Positions 46,627 to 59,000 are shown, counted from the stretch's first letter. The stretch: DNA of 64,000 nt from Limanda limanda (GCF_963576545.1 NC_083651.1:14323124-14387123); one strand, 5' to 3'. Translations and numbers: made by a program. Notes: generated from the letters alone by a model not told the origin.

Positions 46627-47894
46627 CAGAGCTGCCAACTCTCACACTTTCGTCGTGTGACACACGCTTTTGCATGTTTTCACACGCTCTCACGCCACAC
46701 ATCCAATTTCTCACGGCAAAAAAAAAACTGATTTTGGGCCGAGACGCGTTCGTTCCTTTTCAAACTCCAGGACGGTAGATGGCGCTAAGCAGCGCATCGT
46801 TAACCCTATTCGCTGCATAGACATCCAATTTACCCCAAGGAGTCCCGAAGTTAGCGACAGAAGAAGAGTTACAAAGACAACCGCGGGAGAAAGTCGGGAA
46901 GAGAATCTATTGCTGAAGAAAATCTTCATCTCCAATCTGAGCAGAGAGACTAGGTATGTTAATGACATGTGGTTCAATTAAGTACTCACTCTCTTAAACT
47001 TTAAATCTTGAAAGAAATTATTTGTTTGTGTTTTGTATTTGATTTTGTGTTGTGAATGTAAACTCAGCTGTCATAACAAGCAGCAGGAGAGCACCTTGTT
47101 AACCTCGTGGTACACTGCATGCTCAAAACATCATAGCATTGTTTATTTAGGCTGCTCACATAGCATTTATCTGTATCCATTGTATTGCTTAAAAAGGCTA
47201 ATGTTTAAGCACTTTAAGCACTTTATTTTTTGTACTTTTTTGTTTGATGAAACGTGTAGTGGGAGGCTTTGAATAATGAAAAACATTTCTCCCTAACTAA
47301 TCTTGTGTCATTTTTTCCTGAACATAAATCATTAACTGCTCTTACGAATACAATTTTTAACAATTTTTAACAATATAGGTTAGGTTTCAGTTAAGAATTA
47401 GTTGAATACCATTGTAATCAAAATGTCAATCAACCTACCCTGGTCAAATCTTAAACACAGGTCTATTAATTAGGCTATATTGTGGTACATAGACAGTCAT
47501 TGAGCCACAACAATAGTTTTCTGGTTGAATGTTAAGCTCAAGTCTAGAAGGCCTTACAAGTCATGATCAGATGAACATGAATCAGAATAAGTTCAGGTAT
47601 TGCACATCTTTAGCATACCACCCAAAAATCCACTAGAATGTAGGAAATAACATCTGCTTAAACCAAAATTCAGCTATGTTTTTGCTTCACAGAATGTAAC
47701 CAATGTTGTCCATCTCCAGTAGGCTGCTCTATTAACGACTTTGGGCCCCCCAAACCACCAGAATGCACAACGCCAAATGAATTCCAATTCCCTGATATTT
47801 GAGCAACCAACGTGTGTGGCTGCGTGCGCGGCAAAATTTTGGTCACCCCCGACAAAATCTCACTACAAGGTTTTTTGAAAAGTTGGCAGCTCTG
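46627..47894 (+). mobile_element. DNA transposon, unit 3 copy
   Basis: Copy of the element at 35617-36830, with ends CAGAGCTGCCAAC and GTTGGCAGCTCTG; preceded by AGATGA, and followed by ACATGA, one change from the left copy. Confidence 0.72.
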
Positions 47895-48980
47895 ACATGA
47901 TGATACTTATCCTCCAGTGGAATGTCAGGAGTCTCGTGGTCAATCGGCATGAGTTGACAAATTGCATATGCCATGACTTTATTTGTATAGCGCGTTTCAA
48001 AACAGCTGTTACATAGTGATTCACACAGAGGACAAAAAAAAATCCTGGGAGAGGAATCCTTCACATGTGGCTCTCTCTGAGGTTTCTACCTTCTTTTTAC
48101 CCTGTTAAGTGTTTTTAATTTTAATTGTTTTACTTACTTTTGTTGATGGTTACGGGCAGAGGATGTCACACCTTGTTAAAGCCCTATAAGAAAAATTGTG
48201 ATTTGTGAATATGGGCTATACAAATAAAATTGAATTGATTGATTGCTGTAAAATATACTGGATGTTGACATGTGTTAAGGCTTCTATTTGGTTGCAAAAA
48301 ATAAATAAATACGGAAACTGTCACTCATGTATTGATAGAGTTTGACAAATATAATGAACAAAGATGGTAATTGTTATCACGAGAAGCTAAATATTACTTT
48401 AGAAAATTTGTTATGAATACATCAAGGAATATACATTTAGTTCTAATGAACTACTTAAGACAAACAGGACTTAAGAAAATAATAATAACAATTTTTGTTT
48501 AGTTTTGTCTGCTGCCAAGCTACTGCTCCCACTCCAGTCCAAAAGGTGGCAATAATGCATCTATGAGCTAAAACCGCCAGAAAACCCCACAAACAGAAGA
48601 ACGGTCATTGAGGAGCAAAATAGAGGGTGAAGAAGCGCAGAGAAATGAATAAAGGGCCCACATATGCTGAGGCTGTTAGGAGGGTTACTAAATGTGGTGA
48701 AGTAGAGGGAATGAGGAGGAATGAAGGGGGAGGCTCCCCTCCAGTAACATGTGGAACAGAAGACTCAATAGTGGAAAACAAGTCTAATTTCCTGACCTTA
48801 ATTGTTGAGTTGTTGTGTGACATGAAGCAGACAGAAAAGTAATTCGGATGTGGTTAGAGATGGGGTGAAAACTTCTGAGAGGGTTCTTGAAATTGAAGAG
48901 GTTGAGCCATCAACACTTTACAGACATGTGTTTTCTAGAAAAAGGAAAGGTCAAAACAGAGGCCGAACAGAGGAAGATGA
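47895..48980 (+). repeat. Unit 4 of the array, receptor gene deleted
   Basis: The LINE ORF2 start and the following 'gactttatttgtatagcgcg' block run to 'cacacagaggacaaaaaaaa' (about 48041). The sequence then jumps straight to the LINE 3' tail 'tcctgggagaggaatccttc'. Compared with unit 2, about 2.3 kb including the whole receptor gene is missing. LINE leader and ORF1 (48540-48980) are present with the longest continuous ORF1 frame, 71 codons. Confidence 0.85.
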
Positions 48981-50273
48981 CAGAGCTGCCAACTCTCACG
49001 CTTTCACCGTGTGACACCCGCTTTTGCATGTTTTCACACGCACTCACGCCACACATCCAATTTTTCACGAAAAAAAAAAAATCTGATTTTGTGCCGAGAC
49101 GTGTTCGTTCCTTTTCAAACTCCACGACGGTAGATGGCGCTAAGGAGAGCATCGTTAACACTATTCGCTGCATAGACATCCAATTTACCCCAAAGAGTAT
49201 AGGAGTCCCGAAGTTAGCGACAGAAGAAGAGTTACAAAGACAACTGCGGGAGAAACTTGGGAAGAGAATCTATCGCTGAAGAAAATCTTCATCTCCAATC
49301 TGAGCAGAGAGACTAGGTATGTTAATGACATGTGGTTCAATTAAGTACTCACTCTCTTAAACTTTAAATCTTGAAAGAAATTATTTGTTTGTGTTTGTGC
49401 GTGTGAACTTGATTTTGTGTGGTGAATGTAAACTCAGCTGTCATAACAAGCAGCAGGAGAGCACCTTGTTAACCTCGTGGTACACTGCATGCTCAAAACA
49501 TCATGGCGTTGTTTATTTAGGCTGCTCACATAGCATTTATCTTTATCCATTGTATTGTTTAAAAAGGCCAATGTTTAAGCACTTTATTTGTTGCACTTTT
49601 TTGTTTGATGGAACATGTGGTGAGAGGCTTTGAATAATGAAAAATATTTCTCCCTAACTAATCTTGTGTCATTTTTTCCTGAACATAAATCATTAACTGC
49701 TCTTAAGAATACAATTATTAACAATATAGGTTCGGTTTCAGTTAAGAATTAGTTGAATACCGTTGTAATCAAAATGTCAATCAACCTACCTTGGTCAAAT
49801 CTTGAACACAGGTCTATTAATAAGGCTATATTGTGGTACATAGACAGTCATTGAGGCACAACAATAGTTTTCTGGTTGAATGTTCAGCTCAAGTCTAGAA
49901 GGCCCTACAAGTCATGATCAGATGAACATGAATCAGAATAAGTTCAGGTATTGCACATCTTTAGCAAACCACCCAAAAATCCACTAGAATGCAGGAAATA
50001 ACATCTACTTAAACCAAAATTATCTGGGGGTGGACCTTCAGCTATGTCTTTGCTTCACAGAATGTAACCAATGTTGTCCATCTCCAGTAGGCCGCCCCTA
50101 TCAACGACTTTGGGCCCCCCAAACCACCAGAATGCACAACATGGGTACAACGCCAAATTAATTCCAATCCCTGATATTTGAGCCACCAACGTGTGTGTCT
50201 GTGTGAGCGGCAAAGTTTTGGTCACTCCCAACAAAATCTCACTCCAGGGTTTTTTGAAAAGTTGGCAGCTCTG
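48981..50273 (+). mobile_element. DNA transposon, unit 4 copy (right edge of array)
   Basis: Same element as in the other units, but after its GTTGGCAGCTCTG end (50273) the sequence is CTACTAACAG instead of AGATGATGAT. The array therefore stops exactly at a transposon terminus. Confidence 0.75.
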
Positions 50274-50628
50274 CTACTAACAGATAAATACATTAATAAA
50301 CTTGACTTACCACAGAAACGGGGGCGCAGACGTCTTTAGCTTCTCCGTCAGGAGAACAAGCCGAACATCAAACCTTGTTATTCATCCAATATGTGAGTGA
50401 AACCTCTCCACAGACTCAGGTCGTGTTCACTGACGGGGGATAGCCTGTTAGCCTGTTAGCTCAGGTGAAGCCGAGCAGGCAACAGGCTAGGAGCTGGAGT
50501 CGAGTTTCGCATTATTCGAGTCGAGTTGCTGGGCAGATTTCGTGGGGCACATCTGAAAGTTTCCCATCTCCCAATGTTAACATTGGCCTGTGTGGTTCAC
50601 GCTCATTGGTGTTTCCATGGCAACAGTC

Positions 50629-51101
50629 TTAAAGGGACTCTCACCTTTGTTGCATTTGAGAATTACAGCACATTCAAATCATCCCGCCTTCCTCCAATGC
50701 CCCACCCCCTCGTTCCCATCCGCGGTGTTTTATTTAAGAAACTTTATTTACACAAGCAGACTTACAACCATCCCGGTGTTTTTATTTTTTTGAAGAAACT
50801 TTATTTACAAGCAGACTTACAACCTACTGCCTCCGCGCACGCACGAATGCGCCACAAGAAGCAGACGGAAAACCTGCATGTCCATGCAGCAAACAGACAG
50901 GTCTGTCGGCCAATAAGGTCCTTCGGTCCGAAGAATTTTATTGGTTGAAGTTTTCACTAAATATTATGAGAGTGAAATAATTGTTTGTTTTTACTCCTGG
51001 TGGGTCTGTCTTGCATTTTAGAGTGTCATTACCTTATTAATACCAATTTAACCTTATCCAAAAAAAGTGTAAAAATGCAACAAAGGTGAGAGTCCCTTTA
51101 A
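50629..51101 (+). mobile_element. Miniature transposon with TTAA target site and 23-bp perfect ends
   Basis: The element 50633-51097 starts AGGGACTCTCACCTTTGTTG (continuing CAT) and its last 23 bases are the exact reverse complement. TTAA lies on both sides (50629-50632 and 51098-51101), as for piggyBac-type transposition. Inside, 'gaaactttatttacacaagc' and 'gaaactttatttacaagcag' form a short direct repeat. The 140-codon frame across the left end is not recognised and is probably chance. Perfect ends suggest recent arrival in the hAT right arm. Confidence 0.93.
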
Positions 51102-51364
51102 GCTTGCGCCGTTACCCCTAGAGCAGAGACGGACAGCATGAGAGCAGCTTTACACAGACAGAAACACACAAGCAAATTACTCCAAAACAAGACTATAATG
51201 CTTGTTAGTCAAGTTTATTCACACACACATTCACGCTACTTTGCATTTAAAATAAAATATATTTTGCCACAAAGTACAGATGTATTGAGCTTTCTGAACA
51301 ACAGCGCCATCTGGTGGGGAAGTGCCTCACATGCCCCTAATGTAGAAACGCCACTGCCTTTAAG

Positions 51365-53039
51365 TAAGGGTTTTTTCTCAAAATGGTGTTGTTGTGGTCT
51401 CCTGTTTATAGCTGATCATATGGGGGTTCTCACATAACCGTTTGGTTTCTGTCGACTAACATAATCAGCCATTCTCAGGGGCCCCCAATCAGCTCGGGTG
51501 CACCAGGTAATTCCCTACTTTGCCTAACCTGTTGCAAGGGCCCTGGTCAGATGAACACATCAACAAGACACATCATAATCCAAATGTCTTAGGAAAACGT
51601 TTTTTTTTTTTACATTATTAATAACATATAAGTGAAAGTGGTCACAGTTGCTGTTAAATGCAAGATGTAAATATTCTGGAACTGTTGATGTTCAAGCTTG
51701 GTTCTTTTTTTATTGTATTTAAAAGTCAGCAGGGTCCACCTGCTGGCACTGCATAGGAAAACATAAAGAAAGTTAGAATGATCAGAGGTGGTGGTTCTAA
51801 CTACGGTGGTCCTGAGGGTCAAACAACATTTAGAAAAAAACAAAACCATTTCCCTCTTTTCATGAACTCTTAATTGAAAAAAATCTGGCATAAAAATTAG
51901 CTTGACCTGTGCAATTGACAATTTAACGGTTGATTTTTCGTTTAAAAGTTCATTGATTCCAGACGACATTTTGACATGTCGCACTAGGGAACAAACAGGT
52001 GTTCATAGTTAAATTAATAATGGCTGGATTTCATTGAGCTGCTTCATTTTCATAGTCCTGGGTATTGTGACTGTGACCCAGCTGCTCACATATAGTTCTA
52101 CCTGCAGAGGGCAGCAGAGACTCTATCAAAAGAGCCATCGTACTTGAGAAAACTGAAGAGGAAGATAAGAATAAAGGTGCAACTGCTGATTTTTCAGTAG
52201 TGTAGAAGCTGTGTGTGGATATAAATTATAACGTTTCAGTTGAATATATTTGAGTCAAACTATACGTTCAATTCAGGCGAAGGTTTTGAACGAGCAAAAC
52301 AAATCACATCCAAATCAAAGCTAACACGTTATACATGCTATGTTTGTGTTATAAGATCACGTGACCAGGACAACCAATAGAAGTTGTCCACCACACACAG
52401 ATCATGGAAGTTGTCCTTTACACACCTGTTGGCAGATTGTCTCCTGAGCTGCCACCTAAAATAGTTACACCACCATTTTCTACTCCGGCACCAAACCTCA
52501 CATCCACTTGGTCCTCAAACATTAAACTCCTCAATATACTTTCACCCCTGTATGTTTGGGGCTTGCTCCTCTAACGTCTCCATCTCACTCAGACAGAAAA
52601 AGTCCTGTAACTCACCGATAGACCCACTGACTGTTGCCCTCTCCTATCTCCCTTACTCTCCAGCCTTTTTATTTTTAGAATTCAAACAACTGGTCTCCTA
52701 AAAATGGGCCTGTCCGAGGAGGAGTGCTGCTATGTATGGTATCCCCCCTTCCCCAATACCTCAGAGGCCCGACAGAGCTTCTCCTTTGCCTTTGTTTCTG
52801 CAGGGAGGACGCGTGAAGGAGTGATCGTAGTAGGAGAAGGAGTTGCTGGCTCCTGAAGATGCTATAGAAGCTGAATTTCTGTGGACAGCTTGGGATGCAA
52901 CTCACGGACCTCTTATAACATCTAAAACGCTCTGCAGCATTTCCCTCCCCTTGGGGTGACCTCTCCAGTCGTCCAGTTTTGCCTTGTGGAACTATAAACC
53001 TTACTTCTGACTTTTGGGAGTGTGTGGGAACTTTGGACA
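51365..53039 (+). other. casq2 upstream region
   Basis: Holds a copy of the fold-back repeat arm at 51733-51826 (see 28040-28440), then AT-rich DNA, then the presumed casq2 promoter and 5' leader. A perfect MEF2 consensus lies at 52669-52678. No TATA box is evident close to the start codon. The 5' end of the mRNA cannot be placed from sequence alone. Confidence 0.45.
52669..52678 (+). promoter_or_regulatory. casq2: MEF2 consensus site upstream of casq2
   Basis: TTATTTTTAG fits YTAWWWWTAR exactly, 361 bases before the start codon. MEF2 sites drive many striated-muscle genes, and mammalian CASQ2 promoter activity has been reported to depend on MEF2 and SRF. No CArG box was seen here. Function is inferred. 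Confidence 0.35.
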
Positions 53040-56000
53040 ATGCTCCACCTGTGGTTGTTCCTGCTCCCCTGCCTTAGCCTTGTTCCTCTGGCCCCGGCCG
53101 AAAAGGGCCTGGAATTCCCACAGTATGACGGGAAAGACCGCGTCCTGGACATCAACGACAAGAACTTCAAGAAAGCCTTGAAGAAGTACAGCATGCTTTG
53201 CCTGCTCTACCACAAACCCATACCCGACAGCAAGGAGCTGCAGAAGCAACATCAGATGACCGAGCTGGTGCTGGAGGTAAAGTGTTGAAAAGACGGAAAC
53301 AAAACAGGGAACAGGTAGTGAACACGTTCAGGGTCAAGAGAAACTTATGGTGGCAGTGGTTTCCTCAAGGTCAGTGTGTAAGTGTGTGCACTGAATGCTC
53401 CAGTGAGATGCAGCGCTGTCACTTAAGGTTATCTCAGCCTAATTCAATGTGCGCTTCAGTGTGGTAGAAATGCACGAGATCAGTTCTCCCTGTGGCTCTG
53501 TCCTATTGTCAAAAATAGGCCAAGAGCTTGTGTGTTTTATGCTTTTGAGCTATTTACGTACATCAAGGGCACGGCTGCCTTCTCCCCCTCCACCGTGGCT
53601 TTTTGTGAACTTGTCCAAACCAAAAATAAGGGCGCTCGAGGGTGTTTTGTATTCAGACTCAGCTAAGCAGCTGGTTGGGATGTGTAATTGATTAAATGAA
53701 TCCCATAAAGTAGGAAACAAGTTTGCCCCGTCTCATGTTGCACGTGGCCGAGGGGGAGTTGATCTTTGGTCCGGTGAGGGTAATCTGAGCCCGGCCGTCC
53801 AGTCCTGATATTAGCTTCACTTATTTTACACAGCACAGTTGGGTCAGGTTACTATAGGAGTCGGGCCCCCATGTATGGTACAAAACAAGTTTGTTGCACA
53901 TGAGTGACTCTTACTGTGACATCAGCAGATAATGTATAAAATATATTTGAGTCAATATTTTGCAGGTGTTGTTTCCTGTTTGAGGTATACGTACTTTGAC
54001 TTTGTACGTTTCTGGACAATACTTTAATGTGAATTTCTTTTAGATGTAATTCAGACCATAGATTTTACATAAAGATAAACAATGTGTCTCCACTCACCCT
54101 ATTGAGCCAAAATAAATCAAAAATATTCTGGATAAACTGGTGCTGCCCTCTGCACTTTTGATGTCCTTTGGAGGCATAGTCTCTATACTGATTGTAATAT
54201 TAAGTTATGGTCATACACACCCTCCACCAATCACGAGCCAGTCTCAGCTGTCAATCATGACATTTCATCCCGTTTTTATGCATCAAATAGGTAATTAAAA
54301 CCTAACATGTGGAAAATGAACAGTCCAACATGTATCAATGTGAGAACTTACTGAAATGTCAGCAACAATCTTTTAGAAAAATCGATTTGAGTTTTTAGTT
54401 TGGTCTACTTCCCGTCTACTTACATGGAGGGGTCAGGGATTATGACCCATCCTGCAGCCAGCCACCAGGGGGTGATCAAGATGCTTTGGCACCACTTTTC
54501 CGGATAAGTCATATTGTCCATCATAATATACAGTCTATGATTCAAACATTGTTTACATCCATGTTTACTCGATAACAGATATCTTCTTCAGTGCTAGATT
54601 TGTTGGTGCGTTACTGCCACCTATTGTAGATCAGTGGAATAGCATAAAATGAGCAATGACAGGATATGAATAGCACTGCATGCATGTCGTCCCAATACAT
54701 GACACAAACATAGCGAGAATCAACTTATATATTACCACATAGCACAACTAGTTTTAAAAACCTGACATGGAGATGTTAAGTGTAACGGTAAATGTATTGC
54801 AACTGTAGCTTTAACTGTAACTGTAACTGTACTTTCCTCTGTCCACTTAAGGCTGCACATTAATCATAAGATAAACTACCTTGTTCTATTCGTGTCAGAA
54901 TAATTTGTGACGGCGGAGTCTCAATCTTTATCAGCTCGCGGTTCATAGAGCAACTGCCAGAGTAATTATACTCGCTGGTTATATTTAGAACAAGGCAGTC
55001 TGGGTTATTATGTAACTGAGTCTTAACTGCTCCTGTGCAGCTTTGTCACCTCTGTCAGTTTGCCAACTATGGTGTTATTTTTTTCCCTGTTAAGACCTAA
55101 CACTGCAGCCAAGGTTCCAGAGTCAAATCCTAATTTAAATGAACTTTTGCTGAACTTTGAACCCAAACTAAACAAGTTTATTTTTGTCTTTTTATTTACA
55201 TCTTCTATTCCAAGTCCTGTTCTTACATTTTAGTCTCTAATGATCGTTTCTCTTTGGGCTGCAGCTCGCAGCTCAGGTTACAGAAGAGAAGGACATCGGG
55301 TTTGGAATGGTCGACTCCCACAAAGACGCAAAGGTGGCAAAGAAGCTGGGTGAGGATTCGATGACGGCACAAACTTTACCCTGATCCCAGTTATTTATTC
55401 AAGGGACAAATAACTTCAGCATCAGTCTTTAAATGTACGTAATTATATGTCATTCCTTCAATCACAGGTTTGGAGGAGCAGGGCAGTGTATATATTTTCA
55501 AGGCCGATCGGGTGATCGAGTTTGACGGCCTCCTCTCTGCAAACACCCTGGTGGAGTTTCTGCTTGATGTGAGTATAGACTGGTTTAAGTGCAGATTCCC
55601 AGCTGCTGGTGCTGGTCAACAACAGTCATGCCACAGTAACAAGCTTCACACCCGAACTTCTCCTCCTCTGTCTGCAGCTATTGGAGGAGCCGGTGGAGGT
55701 GATAGGAAATGCTCTGGAGCTGCGAGCCTTCGACAGGATGGAGGAAGATATCCGCCTCATTGGTTTCTTCAAGAGCGAAGACTCTGACCGTGAGTATGGG
55801 ATTTCTGCAGTCTGAACAGAACACAGCTCATTACCTGGTTCGATCTGTGACGGGCTTTGTGTGACCAGAGCCCTTCATAATTGCATGAGTGAACCCCCTC
55901 ATCTCCACGGATTTACAGATCCATTTTTACCACTATCGCACCCACAGCTGCCGCCGCCTATTCCCTCCACGCATGCTTTGGGAGCATTAATTCCAGAGTT

Positions 56001-59000
56001 GTTCACTTGTGGCGATGAGCCGCCGCTACATCCCATTCGACCAACTGTGGGAGCATTAAGAGGAGGCCAAAGTTCAGCTATTTCCGCTCCCTGATGTGCA
56101 AATGTCATGTACACAACGACCAAATAAAGCACAAACAGCTGTATAAACAAGAAAATAGAACAACAAAAGATAACACAACATAAAATCACTATTTGGTTTA
56201 TATGGCTAATTTCTGGGGTGTTTTTATTGATTATAAAGTCTATTGGAGAAACTAGGTTGGTTTGTTTGAATTTTGAGAAAAATAAGAGAATGGGGGAAAT
56301 ACTTTTCCAACATGTCTTTACAAAATATTGCATTTGCCACAATAGTTTTTGAGGTTAGCAAAACTATTTCACCAAGTGCATTGATCCCTCTTCATCTGCA
56401 GATATATAAATATACACTCCTGATCAAAATCTTAAGACCAGTTAAAAAATTCTTTAGAGCTTCAAAATGCAAAAAGAAGAAATGGGAACAAGAGACCAAA
56501 AGTTGTGAGCAGGCAATTTATTGAAAACAACAATTTAACTCAAATAGGCTGTTCATCAGCTGATCAAAAATTTAAGACCACAGCCTTTAAAAGCCAAAAT
56601 CTATGCAAAAATTTGGATTCCATGTCATTTCCTGTCAAGTAATCACACTGTGAAGATCTCTTGATGGCAAAGGCAAAAAAGCTCACCGTCTTTGAACGTG
56701 GTAGGATTGTTGAACTGCATAAACAAGGCCTCTCACAACGTTCCATCGCTGCTGAGGTTGGACGCAGTAAGACAGTCATTTTGCATTTCTTGAAAGATCC
56801 TCAGGGTTATGGAACAAAAAAAAAAAGTGGTAGACCCAAAAAAATCTGACCGGCGCTGAGCCGGAGGATCCGAATGGCTGTCCGTCAAGACACGGGACGA
56901 TCCTCGTCCCAAATTAAGGCCATTACTGGTGCTGACTGCAGCCCAATAACCATCAGACGGCATCTGCGAAGGAAGGGCTTCAAAGACAAGAAACGTCTTC
57001 AAAGGCCACGTCTCCTTCAACGCCACAAAATTGCCCGTTTAGACTTTGCAAGGGAGCACCAAACATGGGACATTCAAAGGTGGAAGAAAGTTTTATTCTC
57101 TGACGAGAAAAAATTTAACCTTGATGGTCCTGATGGCTTCCAACGTTACTGGCATAACAAGGAGATGCCACCTGAGATGTTTTCTACGCGGCACAGTGGA
57201 GGGGACGCCATCATGATCTGGGGTGCTTTTTCCTTCAATGGAACAATGGAGCTCCAGGTTGTGCAGGGGCGTCACACAGCAGCTGGCTATTTGGAGATGT
57301 TGCAGCGGGCATCCCTCATGACTGAGGGCCCTCGTCTGTGTGGTAACGACTGGGTTTTTCAGCAGGACAACGCTCCAATTCACAATGGCCGTCTGACCAA
57401 GACTTTTTTCAAGGAGAATAACATCACTCTTTTGGACCATCCTGTGTGTTCCCCTGATCTTAATCCAATTGAGAACATTTGGGGATGGATGGCAAGGGAA
57501 GTTTACAAAAATGGACTTCAGTTCCAGACAGTGGATGCCCTTCGTGAAGCCATCTTCACCACTTGGCGCAACATTCGCACTAGCCTTTTGGAAACACTTG
57601 CATCAAGCATGCCAAAACGAATTTTTGAAGTGATCAACAATAATGGTGGACCTACTCATTACTGAGTCAGTTTTTGACACTTTAATTTCTGTTTTAGGAG
57701 GTTTTTTTTTTTTTTTTTGAGCTGTGGTCTTAAACTTTTGATCAGCTGATGAACAGCCTACTTCAGTTAAATTGTTGTTTTCAATAAATTGCCTGCTCAC
57801 AACTTTTGGGCTCTTGTTCCCATTTCTTCTTTTTGCATTTTGAAAATCTACTTAGAACCTTCCTAAGATTCAACAGTGCAAAATGCAAATTCATGCAATT
57901 TTTTAACTGGTCTTAAGATTTTGATCTGGAGTGTATATCTATACATCTCACAGTAAATTTTCTATTAAATATAATGGAGTTATCTTGTAGGAAGAAAACA
58001 TACAAATGGATTCCGATGAGTCATTGATTTGGAATGAAAATGACCTCTTTTAGAATTCGGGATTCTTCTGCACGTTTAGTATATATTCTTCTCAATCTCT
58101 CTGTATTTTCTCTGCCATCAGTGGATTCTACCACACCCCACACGTATTTTAACATTTCATTGATGTATTTTGTATTTATGTTGTGTAAACTAAACTCAAC
58201 TCACCTCAACTCAACTATTAACATCCTCCATGTTTCCATTTCTTCTCAGACTATGAAGCATTTAAAGAAGCTGCAGAGCAGTTCCAGCCCTACATTAGGT
58301 TCTTCGCCACATTTGAGAAATCAGTAAGTGATACAAAAAACATACAGACACTTGAACACACTCGTCATTATTCTAAAGTGATGTGTGGTTTCTTCTCAGG
58401 TTGCCAAGGAGCTGACTCTGAAGATGAACGAGGTGGATTTCTACGAACCCTTCATGGAGGAGCCAGTCACCATCCCAGGAAAACCTCTCTCCGAGGAGAA
58501 GCTGGTGGAATTCATAACCAAACACAAACGGTAACCAAAGCAAATACTCCCAACAAACAGGGTCACAACAGCGTTTTTGAAAAGATTGAGGTCTGCAATA
58601 TATAAACAAAGTGTAACATCCAGATGTTTCTGTGCCGTCAGACCAACCCTGAGAAAGCTGCGTGCACAGGACATGTATGAAACCTGGGTGAGTGACGACT
58701 GCTGCTTATTATTGCATTATACCGGCCACTCAACAGTTACAGTACAGTTTCCATTGGTTTTCTCAGGAGGACGATATTGAGGGCATCCACATTGTGGCCT
58801 TTGCAGAGGAGGAGGATCCTGGTAAGAGTCTGTTATATATTACCCTGGAGTTTGTTTTTGGATGAAGTCATATGACTGTAGAACCTATTTAGTGTAAACA
58901 CTGGAGTATTTTGGTATCTGTTTTGTCTTGATGTTCAGTTCAAGTTTTAATCAAACTTTCTTCAAATAAAACAGTAACATAGTAAGTAAGTAAAGGTGAA

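Larger units (their letters stand above)
31972..50273 (+). repeat. Four-unit tandem array (Ig receptor gene plus LINE fragments)
   Basis: Units run head to tail: unit 1 31972-36850 (interrupted after that by a hAT MITE), unit 2 37418-41846, unit 3 41847-47894 and unit 4 47895-50273. A complete unit reads: start of a LINE ORF2, an inverted LINE/SINE-type tail beginning 'gactttatttgtatagcgct', receptor gene, LINE 3' tail ending in ATTGATTG repeats, LINE 5' leader and ORF1 piece, and a 1.2-1.3 kb DNA transposon ending GTTGGCAGCTCTG. Units are very similar over most of their length, including non-coding DNA, so the duplications are fairly recent. Unit 3 is lengthened by nested insertions; unit 4 lacks the receptor gene. 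Confidence 0.9.
31530..51364. mobile_element. hAT-bounded segment enclosing the Ig-receptor array
   Basis: At the left CAGTAGCGATTTTA (31538-31551) and at the right TAGAAACGCCACTG (51343-51356) form short inverted termini of hAT type; 11 of 14 positions match when the right end is reverse-complemented. Immediately outside both is the identical octamer CCTTTAAG (31530-31537 and 51357-51364), the 8-bp duplication of a hAT insertion. The enclosed segment is 19,819 bp. It consists of a left arm (31538-31971), the receptor array (31972-50273) and a right arm (50274-51356, itself carrying a TTAA MITE). The arms share an inverted subterminal word, CTGAGCTAACAAG against CCTGTTAGCTCAG. No transposase of its own is visible, so movement would have been in trans. 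Either the hAT carried the receptor DNA as cargo, or the array entered a small hAT copy later. The single-insertion reading rests on the octamer and termini; the cargo reading is inference. Confidence 0.6.
55790..58249 (+). other. casq2: casq2 intron 4
   Basis: Enlarged by the Tc1-like element at 56411-57937; without it the intron would be about 0.9 kb. Donor ACC|GTGAGT and acceptor TTTCTTCTCAG are good, so the gene should still be spliced normally. A 147-codon - strand frame (55899-56342) has no recognisable features. Confidence 0.8.

Noticed and set aside
48887..49279. 130-codon frame in unit 4, with relatives at 46670 and 35660
   Set aside because: It joins LINE ORF1 to transposon DNA, and the versions in other units are broken at different places, so no protein is conserved.
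50526..50948. 140-codon frame across the left end of the TTAA MITE
   Set aside because: Half of it is MITE sequence including its direct repeat; no domain and no splice support.
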